A stretch of DNA of 64,000 bases from Streptococcus parasanguinis (lineage in GTDB: Bacteria > Bacillota > Bacilli > Lactobacillales > Streptococcaceae), in the NCBI RefSeq assembly GCF_016648855.1, contig NZ_JACLQU010000003.1, forward strand, positions 62,001-126,000, in the 5' to 3' direction. This document shows positions 35,958-43,485 of the stretch, piece after piece (positions within the stretch are counted from its first letter, which is position 1; each line of letters starts with the position of its first letter). The notes under the pieces were generated by a model. It was not told the DNA's origin. It was given only the letters and a program-made list of their open reading frames with translations, and made no database searches. Position numbers and translations under genes: made by a program.

Positions 35958-38126
35958 TTAACACCCCTCCTTTAACCTAAGTACAATGCTTCTTTCACTT
36001 TTCTTTAGTTGTAAAATTTCTATGCCAAAACATATAAGGCTTCCACAAATACCTATTATTAAACTAATCAAAAGTTTAGACATACTCCAACCATCTCTTG
36101 GTATAAACAGTCCAACATCACTTATTACTCCTGTTACCATAATAACCATAAATAAAATAATAATACTTATGATATAACCAACGATATTTTCAATAATTTT
36201 CTTATGATGTATATCAAAAAATCCATATCCCAACAACCTAGAAACATCTATTCGTTGTCCATGATTATAAAAATATGTTTCTTTATCTATTTTTAATAAC
36301 GTTGCTAAAATAACAATAGATAAGACAAGACCAATAACATATATACTTGCCTCCATCTTATATTCGTCTATTCTTGAAACTATATCATCGTAGACTGAGC
36401 TGATATAGAGTATAAACGGCTCAGATTCTGTTTCTTCAATTATGTCCTTCAAACTCTCGTATCCTCTACTAGGCTCTTTAACATATGGATGTAGCTGCCC
36501 ATTTACTAAAGATGATAGTTTGATTCCATAATCTGGGAGTAATTCTTTCCCATTTACTGCTACCAAAACATAATTTTTCAAGTTTGCTTCATCAATTCTT
36601 TTGCCACTATCAAAAGAAAATACACTTTGATTATCTTTCAGCCTTACATATGTTTCTGTAATTGTACCTTGTTTTTTTATATTTTGAAAAATATGATCTT
36701 CATGAATTTTTTCTTTGTCAAATTCAGTAATTTTAACATCTTCTGGAACAAAAACAATCCACTCATTTTCATGTATTTTATATTGTTCTATTTTATTCGT
36801 ATCTTTATCTAAGAGATTAGCAATATGTAAATAATTTTTATTTACATAGGCATAATTGCCTTGAAACGGTTGTTGATTTAGATACTCCTCATCATCATTC
36901 ATTCCCTCTTTTCTAACGTTTGGGGCATTAAATAATATTGCTCCACTATCGTCCAAACTATTCCATAAGTTATTCAGCTTTGGAATAACAATCTCATGGA
37001 ACTTATCATCATCTTTTTCATAACTCCAAGACCATGCACAAGCCAAATTTGCATAATATTTTGAGCTTTCCCAAGTTGGAATGTATTGTTTCATACTCGA
37101 GTAATCAGCGAGTCCTAAAATACTTACAATTGCTAAATAAAGAACCATAACAATCGACCCTGTTTTTATAAAAAAAGAACTTCTATGATAACTTCTTCTA
37201 TAACCTTTCAATAAGGCAATAACATTAATTCCTTTTAATTTGAGATAAATCAATATAAACTCTATTGATATTAGCCCCCCTATTATAAAAGCAACTAAAA
37301 TAAGTATTGTTTTCATTGATATCATAAATCCTAAAATATCACTAGGAGCAACTAAATATTCTATAATTCCAATCGTCAGTACAAGTCCCACTATTGCTGG
37401 TATTGCAAGAATATTTAAAACCTTAGAAATAGCTAAAGTTAATTTGTCGTATCCTAGTAAAATTGATATCGATAATTCCTTTGAAAGCATCCCATTATAA
37501 ATAATTAGACAAAAGACAGTAGCTACAAATATAATAAAAATCATAAGCATATATAGATATGCTTGTTTCTGTGTGAATTCACTAGAAACAGTAAAATCCG
37601 GATTAACCACGACCTCTGTTTTTAATTTTTCATTTTGATTTATTTCTTCAATAAACTCATTAATATTTACTTCCGTACCTCTTACATGATAATCCCCATT
37701 AACTTTTTCCTTGCTGACGTTTTCAAAAGGAATTAAGCTTATATCTTTTGACGTGAGTAAACTCATTGATTTTACATTCTCAAAATCATTCAATTTGTCT
37801 TTGCTATCAGTAATAGATATATTTCTAAAAGATTTCTTGAACCATTCAGAATCATTTAGATGAATGTAAATCTTTATTTTCTGTTTATCAAATCTACTAT
37901 TCTTAGGAATATATTCTTCCTTTATGAAGCTTAAATCATTTTTATTGGCGATTTTCTGCAATTCAATTATTGTTTTATCAGCTATTTCTGGCTTTGTTAC
38001 AATGTTTACAGTAGTATTAAACTCTTTTATGAATATATTTAAAAACATACCGTCTGAATAGAAAAACTTTCCTATACCAATCACTATAATTAGTAAAATT
38101 GCCAGTATACCCACTGTTTTTTTCAT
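35958..38126 (-). CDS. Bacteriocin-associated integral membrane protein (putative immunity)
   Basis: A 722-residue membrane protein. One N-terminal helix (TVGILAILLIIVIGIGKFF), a soluble region of about 150 residues, a block of several helices (about 185-330, including YLYMLMIFIIFVATVFCLIIYNG), a second external domain (about 340-570) and a C-terminal helix group. The arrangement resembles FtsX/MacB-type permeases and the bacteriocin-associated seven-helix family found with lactococcin 972-like peptides. With the ATPase it may expel or neutralise the bacteriocin. Function is inferred from the locus. Confidence 0.8.
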   Translation of the reverse strand: MKKTVGILAILLIIVIGIGKFFYSDGMFLNIFIKEFNTTVNIVTKPEIADKTIIELQKIANKNDLSFIKEEYIPKNSRFDKQKIKIYIHLNDSEWFKKSFRNISITDSKDKLNDFENVKSMSLLTSKDISLIPFENVSKEKVNGDYHVRGTEVNINEFIEEINQNEKLKTEVVVNPDFTVSSEFTQKQAYLYMLMIFIIFVATVFCLIIYNGMLSKELSISILLGYDKLTLAISKVLNILAIPAIVGLVLTIGIIEYLVAPSDILGFMISMKTILILVAFIIGGLISIEFILIYLKLKGINVIALLKGYRRSYHRSSFFIKTGSIVMVLYLAIVSILGLADYSSMKQYIPTWESSKYYANLACAWSWSYEKDDDKFHEIVIPKLNNLWNSLDDSGAILFNAPNVRKEGMNDDEEYLNQQPFQGNYAYVNKNYLHIANLLDKDTNKIEQYKIHENEWIVFVPEDVKITEFDKEKIHEDHIFQNIKKQGTITETYVRLKDNQSVFSFDSGKRIDEANLKNYVLVAVNGKELLPDYGIKLSSLVNGQLHPYVKEPSRGYESLKDIIEETESEPFILYISSVYDDIVSRIDEYKMEASIYVIGLVLSIVILATLLKIDKETYFYNHGQRIDVSRLLGYGFFDIHHKKIIENIVGYIISIIILFMVIMVTGVISDVGLFIPRDGWSMSKLLISLIIGICGSLICFGIEILQLKKSERSIVLRLKEGC

Positions 38127-38145
38127 TCTGCATCATCTCCAACTT

Positions 38146-38213
38146 TATAAAAATAACGAGTATGAGTAATGCCACAATACTAAAATAACAACGTGGTACC
38201 GCTCAAACTCGTT
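38146..38213 (-). terminator. Hairpin between bacteriocin and membrane-protein genes
   Basis: Paired blocks AACGAGT/ACTCGTT, GAG/CTC and GCCAC/GTGGT (38155-38213), followed on the minus strand by ATTTTTAT. It sits 20 bases after the bacteriocin stop codon. It would let most transcripts end after the bacteriocin and a fraction continue into the immunity/transporter genes. T runs exist on both sides. Confidence 0.6.
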
Positions 38214-38232
38214 CAACTATTTTTATTTATTG

Positions 38233-38616
38233 TTATTTAACATCAGCCCAAGCTCTATTACCACTTGAAGCTTTTTCCCAAGAAGCTTCTGCTCTACTTC
38301 CAGCGTTTATCCAACCCGAATAAGAGAATTTACCACCAGCACCTTGTACTGTAGTTTTATGTGTTTTATTATTGTGATCGTATTTAGACCAAACATATAC
38401 ACTACCTACACCATGTCTCCATTTTCCACCTAAAAAACTTTTCCATCCGCTATCATAACTGAACAACCTTGGCAGAGTATAATCTTCTTCAAATACTTCC
38501 ACCTCATAACCAAGACCTTCAACATATGGTAAGTTTGTTTTTTCTGCTGCCAATGCTGGTACGAATGATACTAACATAAAACCTGTTAATAATACTAATG
38601 ACAATGATTTTTTCAT
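38233..38616 (-). CDS. Lactococcin 972-family bacteriocin precursor
   Basis: A 127-residue secreted protein. Sec signal peptide MKKSLSLVLLTGFMLVSFVP then ALA at about residues 21-23. A roughly 40-residue acidic stretch follows, then the lactococcin 972-like core: GGKWRHGVG (about 63-71), VYVWSKYDHNNKTHKTTV (about 73-90), and a Gly/Ser/Ala/Trp-rich end. There are no cysteines, as in lactococcin 972, which binds lipid II and blocks septum formation. The ATG 38616 has GGAG 9 bases upstream. The acidic stretch before the core is longer than I recall for the type member, whose mature peptide is 66 residues. Confidence 0.82.
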   Translation of the reverse strand: MKKSLSLVLLTGFMLVSFVPALAAEKTNLPYVEGLGYEVEVFEEDYTLPRLFSYDSGWKSFLGGKWRHGVGSVYVWSKYDHNNKTHKTTVQGAGGKFSYSGWINAGSRAEASWEKASSGNRAWADVK

Positions 38617-38692
38617 GATAAAATTCTCCTCTCTCAAATACTTAAACTTTTTGTAAAATTTTTCTTCCGAATAAAGTTTTCAAAAACTCTAC

Positions 38693-38734
38693 TCAATCTC
38701 CGTTCCTATACCTATGAGGATTATTATAATTCAT
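38693..38734 (-). CDS. Tiny leader ORF (13 codons) upstream of the bacteriocin
   Basis: ATG at 38734 preceded at ideal spacing by AAAGGAGG, the strongest ribosome site in the region. It encodes MNYNNPHRYRNGD and then TGA, 76 bases before the bacteriocin start. The strong site makes translation likely. It could be a leader peptide controlling bacteriocin expression, or a small signal peptide; it lacks a secretion signal. No homologue is known to me. Confidence 0.45.
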   Translation of the reverse strand: MNYNNPHRYRNGD

Positions 38735-38806
38735 AAAACTCTACCTCCTTTTTATATATTTATAATCACAGATGATGATTCAAATTAATAATTCCATTCA
38801 AATATA

Positions 38807-38844
38807 AAAGAGCTATCCTTATTTATATTATAGAATAGCTCTTT
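38807..38844 (-). terminator. Terminator of the XRE-response regulator-kinase operon
   Basis: AAAGAGCTAT / ATAGCTCTTT with an 18-base loop and a T-rich run on the minus strand, after the kinase gene and before the bacteriocin leader. Confidence 0.8.
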
Positions 38845-38894
38845 GCTTTATACTTAACGGTATCTTTAAATAATTCTTGCGTTTTCTTTGCGAT

Positions 38895-39980
38895 TTAATT
38901 TAATATATATGGAAGTATTACTTTAGCACAAACTCTTTTATTCTCCTCTCCAATTTCAAAATTTCCACCCAAGTGTTTTACAATGTCACTTACAATTGTA
39001 AGTCCAAGTCCCGATCCATTATTGCTTATTCGTCTTGATAAATTTCCCCTATAAAACTTTGAAGTAACCATATTCCAATTCACATTTAAATTTGGAGAAA
39101 CATCGTTTATAACACTTATTTTTAACATTCCATTAATTTCCTCAACCTTTATATTTATGCTTGTTCCTTTCACAGAATAATTAACTGCATTTGTAATCAG
39201 ATTCTCCATTATTCTAAGTAAAAGTTGTGGTTCCGTTTTAATCTTACTGTTTTCCAAATTTAAAAACTCCAAAATTAAAAGATGATCTTTTATAGATAAA
39301 CTTTTTTCTTCTTCCCACTGGCTAAAAAAAATTTTTATATCTACATCCGTTAAATTTAGTGGAATTTCATTTAAATTGAATTTTAAATATGAAAAAAAAT
39401 CTTCACTTAAACGATTTAAATATCTTATGTTCTCATATATAACATCAACAAACTTATTTTTTTGTTCTTCAGAAAGATTTTTTTCGTCTTTTAATAGTGT
39501 TATATAACCTATCATATTCGCAAGAGGAGTTTTTATATCATGAGCTAAATACGTTAGCAGATCTGTTTTTTCTTTATATACCAGTTCATACTCCTTTTCA
39601 AGTTCTTTATTGTAATTATGAAGTTCTATAAACAAATCTCGTTCCTTTGATAATGACTCATGAAATGGTATTAAATCTTTATCTTCACTTTTAAGATAAT
39701 TCAGTCCAGATTCAAAATATTGATTATATACATAAAACCTTTTTTTCTGTATTATAAATGTCCCTATCAATATAGCAACCGCCCCTAGTAAAAGTATTAT
39801 ATATTTACCTATTTCAAAATAAAAGGAAGCAAATTTATCTAATGGCAATTCTGGATCTACACTGTCAACAAAAGAATTATCCATTATTTTGTAAATAATG
39901 AAAAATAGGATTGTACTTAAAAATATCCATAGTATTTGATAAATAATACCTTCCACAAAAAAACGGTTTTTCTTACCCAT
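38895..39980 (-). CDS. Sensor histidine kinase of the bacteriocin island
   Basis: A 361-residue kinase. Two N-terminal transmembrane helices (about residues 12-32 and 58-77) enclose a short 25-residue outer loop, then a coiled coil, H box LAHDIKTPLANMIGY (His near 147), N box ENLITNAVNYS and G box GSGLGLTIVSDIVKHLGG. The small sensor loop is typical of intramembrane-sensing kinases that watch envelope stress or an ABC partner, as in bacitracin or lantibiotic systems. It overlaps the response regulator by 8 bases. Confidence 0.88.
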   Translation of the reverse strand: MGKKNRFFVEGIIYQILWIFLSTILFFIIYKIMDNSFVDSVDPELPLDKFASFYFEIGKYIILLLGAVAILIGTFIIQKKRFYVYNQYFESGLNYLKSEDKDLIPFHESLSKERDLFIELHNYNKELEKEYELVYKEKTDLLTYLAHDIKTPLANMIGYITLLKDEKNLSEEQKNKFVDVIYENIRYLNRLSEDFFSYLKFNLNEIPLNLTDVDIKIFFSQWEEEKSLSIKDHLLILEFLNLENSKIKTEPQLLLRIMENLITNAVNYSVKGTSINIKVEEINGMLKISVINDVSPNLNVNWNMVTSKFYRGNLSRRISNNGSGLGLTIVSDIVKHLGGNFEIGEENKRVCAKVILPYILN

Positions 39981-40671
39981 TGATTTTATACCCCACTCCC
40001 CAAACAGTTAATATGACTGATTTTAACCCAATCTTTTCAAACTTACTTCTAATTCTTCTTACATGAACCATAACTGGGTTAACTTCATTTTCTAGCACCT
40101 TATCACCCCATATTTTATAGTGTATATCATCCATATTATACACTTTACCAGGTTCTTCCATAAGCAACCACAAAATATCAAATTCTTTTGGTGTTAGTTC
40201 AATCTCTATATTACCATAGTAAACTTTATGTGTTTTAATGCTAATCTTTAAATTATTAACTTCTCTATCACAATTAATTGTATTTACAATATTTTTTGTA
40301 AATACATAATTTCTTCTAAAATGAGAATTAATTCTCGCAATCAATTCAGATGGTTCAAACGGTTTTACGATATAGTCATCTGCACCTATATTCAATCCTT
40401 GCACTCTATGAATAGGATCTTCTAAGGCAGTAAGCATAATGATTGGCATAGTGGACGTTTCTCTTATCTTTTTGCATATTTCAAATCCATTTATATCAGG
40501 AAGTAAAATATCCAATAATATCAAATCATATTTATTTTTTTCAAATTCCTCTAACGCCTCTTTTCCAGTATGAAAAATGCTGATTTCCCAATTCTCTGAT
40601 ATTAAATACATCTTTATAAGTTCTGCTAAGTTAGTATCATCTTCTACAAGCATTATTTTCATTTCAGTCAT
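39973..40671 (-). CDS. OmpR-family response regulator of the bacteriocin island
   Basis: A 232-residue regulator. Receiver domain with acidic pocket (VEDD), phospho-Asp in LILLDILLPDING (about residue 54), TALE and Lys in DYIVKPFEPSEL. C-terminal winged helix ELTPKEFDILWLLMEEPGKVY...VMVHVRRIRSKF. Its ATG overlaps the stop codon of the small XRE gene. The likely target is the adjacent bacteriocin promoter, inferred from position. Confidence 0.9.
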   Translation of the reverse strand: MTEMKIMLVEDDTNLAELIKMYLISENWEISIFHTGKEALEEFEKNKYDLILLDILLPDINGFEICKKIRETSTMPIIMLTALEDPIHRVQGLNIGADDYIVKPFEPSELIARINSHFRRNYVFTKNIVNTINCDREVNNLKISIKTHKVYYGNIEIELTPKEFDILWLLMEEPGKVYNMDDIHYKIWGDKVLENEVNPVMVHVRRIRSKFEKIGLKSVILTVWGVGYKING

Positions 40672-40913
40672 TCATTTCCACCCTCCTTAAAACTAAATAC
40701 ATCATTTGGAGTACATTCCAATGCATTACATATTTTTGCCAAATTTTTAAATGTGATTGGCTTATTTTTTCCCATCTGTGCCATGACATTAGTTGTAATC
40801 TGTGCAATAACAATAACTTCTGTTTTCTTTAATCCCTTTTTGGCGAGTTGTATCCACAAGGTTTTATAATTTAATGCTATGCGTTTCCTCTTTTCTTTAG
40901 ATATAATTTTCAT
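40668..40913 (-). CDS. Small XRE/Cro-CI regulator heading the island kinase operon
   Basis: An 81-residue protein made almost only of an HTH_26-type domain (NYKTLWIQLAKKGLKKTEVI...MAQMGKNKPITFKNLAKICNALECTPNDVF). It overlaps the response regulator start (ATGA type). The predicted promoter places the transcription start at the ATG itself, so the mRNA may be leaderless. A palindrome over the -35 is a likely autoregulatory operator. An HTH gene fused by operon to a two-component system is unusual. Confidence 0.8.
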   Translation of the reverse strand: MKIISKEKRKRIALNYKTLWIQLAKKGLKKTEVIVIAQITTNVMAQMGKNKPITFKNLAKICNALECTPNDVFSFKEGGNE

Positions 40914-40917
40914 GTGT

Positions 40918-40946
40918 ATTATACCATAACCATTGAGTACACTCAA
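40918..40946 (-). promoter_or_regulatory. Promoter and palindromic operator of the XRE-kinase operon
   Basis: Minus strand TTGAGT (40941-40946), 17 bp spacer, TGGTATAAT with the -10 at 40918-40923. The inverted repeat TTGAGT-AC-ACTCAA (40933-40946) covers the -35. Only four bases separate the -10 from the ATG. Confidence 0.65.
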
Positions 40947-41068
40947 TTTTTATTTGAGGATTAATTTTGTTCTGAAATTTTAATTATACCGTCATATATT
41001 TATTTTGATAATTTAATAGTAAATATTATATGATTAGTATCCATCTAGTCTGAACCATCTCTTCTGAT

Positions 41069-41292
41069 TTATCCTCCGATTTGGTTTCATACTGATTTTT
41101 ATTTATAACAACACTATATATCTAGTATGGCATAATCATTAGGTATTATAGGTTTTTCAAACCAAATTAGAAACCTTTATGAGTCATTCGTTTTTGCCCC
41201 ATTTTTGCCCCACTTTTAAATTATGTCATTGAAAATACCTAAAAGTAGTTCCCTAAAATCAGCTATATTTCAATATTTTTGATTACTTTCAA
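41069..41292. repeat. Island junction repeat, copy 1
   Basis: About 220 bp related to 42994-43203. Shared blocks include TTATCCTCCGATT, ATAACAACACTATAT, CATAATCATTAG, TATTATAGGTTTTTCAAACC-like text, the paired TTGCCCCA motif (41191-41213) and ATATTTCAATATTTTT. No ORF. It marks the right end of the bacteriocin element. Confidence 0.8.
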
Positions 41293-41320
41293 TATAAAAA
41301 TTTCTTATAAATTCATAACA

Positions 41321-41491
41321 AGAGGCAACCAACTATACACAGAAGATGGAGATGAATTGTATATTGATCCAACTTCTCAGAAAAGAACATTTCATACCCA
41401 ATATGAACCTGGTTTTATTGTAGCAAGAGATAAATCCCCACTAGAACTCTTAATTGAAAATAAGGACCTATTAGATTAAATAAAGAGGATA
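41321..41491 (+). pseudogene. Second remnant of the XRE-type regulator (C-terminal 52 codons)
   Basis: Gap-free 171 bp match to 34195-34365; it encodes RGNQLYTEDGDELYIDPTSQ and the rest of the C terminus, ending NKDLLD. Everything upstream is lost. The stop is at 41477-41479 and the repeat runs on to GAGGATA. Confidence 0.85.
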
Positions 41492-41545
41492 TGTACTGAT
41501 CCCAAAAGTTAGATTTTTTTCTGTCTAACTTTTGGGATCAGTACA
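41492..41545. mobile_element. Head-to-tail IS3-type inverted repeats (internal deletion remnant)
   Basis: Two perfect 22-base arms, TGTACTGATCCCAAAAGTTA plus GA and its exact complement, separated by only 10 bases (TTTTTTTCTG). The right arm resembles the IS3 end at 34609-34631, and the element sits at the same point after the regulator remnant. It looks like an IS reduced to its two ends; it may also act as a transcription terminator. Confidence 0.65.
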
Positions 41546-41582
41546 TTTTCAACTCTCTTATTTATTTTCTTATCTCACATAA

Positions 41583-41720
41583 TTACTTCACATGTCCAGG
41601 CTCATCAAATTCATTTTTTTCAATAACATATGCCACATTTGCATCCTTATTGATCAAAGAACATATATCTATTATATTACAAAAAGCTCTCTGACCGCAA
41701 AATTCCGTTAATTTACAACC
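41583..41720 (-). pseudogene. Orphan coding-like fragment, Cys-rich
   Basis: An open 45-codon frame with no start codon, reading GCKLTEFCGQRAFCNIIDIC and ending NEFDEPGHVK then stop. Composition looks protein-like rather than random. It is the 3' end of some lost gene; I do not recognise the family. It lies between the IS remnant and the yeiH-type promoter. Confidence 0.35.
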
Positions 41721-41793
41721 TTATTCCTACTTTCTATTTTACTTTTCTGACAGATAAGATTATAATAAGGAGTATTTATTTTCGGAGGTTTTT

Positions 41794-42804
41794 ATGTCAT
41801 TTCTATCAAAAAATTGGGCAGGACTGTTAGTCTGTCTGATCATTTCTATCATCTCTTGGGTTTTAGGAGGCTTTCTGCCTGTTGTGGGAGCACCTGTTTT
41901 CGCCATTTTTATCGGAATGATTCTCTACCCCTTTCTCACTCCCTATAAACAACTGGATGCTGGTTTGACTTATAGCTCCAAAAAATTGCTTCAGTATGCT
42001 GTTATCTTACTTGGTTTTGGACTCAATATCTCTCAAGTTTTCGCAGTTGGAAAATCTTCCCTTCCTGTCATCCTTTCGACTATTTCTATCGCTTTAATTA
42101 TTGCTTTCTTTTTCCAACGATTTTTTAACATGGATACAAAGCTAGCTACCTTGATTGGGGTAGGCTCTTCTATCTGTGGCGGTTCTGCCATTGCAGCGAC
42201 TGCTCCTGTTATTCACGCCAAGGAAAAAGAAGTAGCCCAAGCCATTTCTGTTATCTTTTTCTTCAATGTCTTGGCAGCTCTTATCTTTCCAACTCTAGGT
42301 TCTTGGCTCCATCTCTCCAACGAAGGTTTTGCTCTCTTTGCGGGTACTGCGGTCAACGATACTTCCTCTGTAACAGCCACAGCTAGCGCCTGGGATAGTC
42401 TGTATCATACCAATACTCTAGAATCTGCAACCATTGTCAAACTGACTCGTACCTTAGCTATTATCCCTATTACTCTCTTCCTCTCCTATTGGCAAAGCCG
42501 TCAACAAGACAACAACCAAGGAGTAAAGCTTAAAAAAATCTTCCCCGTTTTCATTCTCTACTTCATCCTAGCTTCTCTGCTAACTACCGTCCTTACTTCT
42601 TTTGGTGTTAGCAATAGCTTCTTTTCACCTCTCAAACAGCTCTCCAAATTCCTCATCATCATGGCTATGAGTGCTATTGGTCTCAAAACTAACCTCGTTG
42701 CTATGATCAAATCCAGTGGAAAATCCATTCTTCTTGGAGCCCTTTGCTGGATTGCTATCATCCTGACTAGTCTTGGCATGCAATTACTCATCGGTATTTT
42801 CTAA
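41794..42804 (+). CDS. YeiH-family (UPF0324) putative anion exporter
   Basis: A 336-residue membrane protein with about ten helices. Family blocks seen: [44 protein letters not shown], and [19 protein letters not shown]. Family members are called putative sulfate exporters; the real substrate in streptococci is unknown. TATAAT at 41761-41766 and a GGAGG site precede it. GC content is nearer to the chromosome than the bacteriocin cassette, so it may have a different source. Confidence 0.88.
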   Translation: MSFLSKNWAGLLVCLIISIISWVLGGFLPVVGAPVFAIFIGMILYPFLTPYKQLDAGLTYSSKKLLQYAVILLGFGLNISQVFAVGKSSLPVILSTISIALIIAFFFQRFFNMDTKLATLIGVGSSICGGSAIAATAPVIHAKEKEVAQAISVIFFFNVLAALIFPTLGSWLHLSNEGFALFAGTAVNDTSSVTATASAWDSLYHTNTLESATIVKLTRTLAIIPITLFLSYWQSRQQDNNQGVKLKKIFPVFILYFILASLLTTVLTSFGVSNSFFSPLKQLSKFLIIMAMSAIGLKTNLVAMIKSSGKSILLGALCWIAIILTSLGMQLLIGIF

Positions 42805-42838
42805 GAAAAAAGGGAGCCTAAAGGCTACCTCAGAACGT

Positions 42839-42871
42839 AGACAGACGTCATTTTTGGCGTTTGTCTTTTTG
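42839..42871 (+). terminator. Terminator of the YeiH-family gene
   Basis: AGACAGACG / CGTTTGTCT followed by TTTTTG. Confidence 0.75.
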
Positions 42872-42902
42872 TATGTTCAAAGATATTTTGTCTTATCATC
42901 TA

Positions 42903-42992
42903 CTATTCCATCCAAAAATCTGATTTAAAGCAAAATAAAAAGGGATATTCCCTATCCATTTCGATAATTTTTTCATTAATTTGTTTTTCCAT
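42903..42992 (-). CDS. Possible 29-residue ORF beside the junction repeat
   Basis: ATG at 42992 has GGAGG at good spacing and starts right at the edge of the junction repeat. The product begins MEKQINEKIIEMDREYPFLF. An extended -10 (TGCTATACT) lies about 60 bases upstream within the repeat. It may be the truncated start of a larger element gene. Function unknown. Confidence 0.35.
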   Translation of the reverse strand: MEKQINEKIIEMDREYPFLFCFKSDFWME

Positions 42993-42993
42993 T

Positions 42994-43203
42994 TTATCCT
43001 CCGATTAGTCTCGCACTGATATTTATTGATAACAACACTATATTTCTAGTATAGCATAATCATTAGATATTATAGGTTTTCAAACCAAATGAGAGTTATT
43101 CGTTTTTGCCCCACTTTTGCCCCATTTTGAAATAATTGCATTTAAATTCTCTTTAATTATCTTCCGAAAATCACTTATATTTCAATATTTTTAATTTCTT
43201 TCA
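42994..43203. repeat. Island junction repeat, copy 2
   Basis: About 210 bp similar to 41069-41292, including the paired TTGCCCCA motif (43102-43124) and ATATTTCAATATTTTT. It lies just inside the right boundary. Confidence 0.8.
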
Positions 43204-43227
43204 AGATGAAAAAGCCTCCAAAATCCA

Positions 43228-43285
43228 TGTAGGGGGCATTTTTTATGCACAAAAAGCCTTGAAAACCAAGGCTTTTTTGCTTGTC
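43228..43285 (+). repeat. Right island junction (attR-like)
   Basis: TGTAGGGGGCAT (43228-43239), identical to the tRNA-Lys 3' end, then AAAAGCCTTGAAAACCAAGG and CTTTTTTGCTTGTCT, which repeats the terminator after the tRNA with one mismatch. Confidence 0.7.
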
Positions 43286-43485
43286 TTAAGAGTATTTAGC
43301 TCACTTTTTTAGATACTATAATGTAGCGTACGAAGTTAAATCATTCTGCACCATTGTTATTCCATTTAAAATAAAAACCACCTTTGAACCCTACCAAACA
43401 ATTGACAGTTCTTCACCGAATCCGCTATGATAAGGGTACTTGAAATTCCGAGTTTTCGTAGCATTTTAAATGTAAGGAGTCCAAA

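Larger units (their letters stand above)
33845..43240. mobile_element. Composite genomic island at tRNA-Lys, degraded
   Basis: Roughly 9.4 kb of mostly AT-rich DNA lies between two copies of the tRNA-Lys 3' end plus terminator. It contains two remnants of one XRE regulator (171 bp direct repeat), two IS3-family end remnants, two copies of a roughly 210-220 bp repeat with TTGCCCCA pairs, a bacteriocin locus and a YeiH-type transporter. No integrase gene survives, so mobility is probably lost or depends on help in trans. The simplest reading is two related elements inserted in tandem. Confidence 0.7.

Noticed and set aside
38176..38204. GTGGTACCGC on the plus strand, like the T-box antiterminator signature
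   Set aside because: No plus-strand gene follows and no specifier stem is visible; it is part of the hairpin between the bacteriocin and immunity genes.
33845..43240. Intact prophage or ICE
   Set aside because: No integrase, relaxase, terminase, capsid or type IV secretion genes are present; only remnants and cargo.
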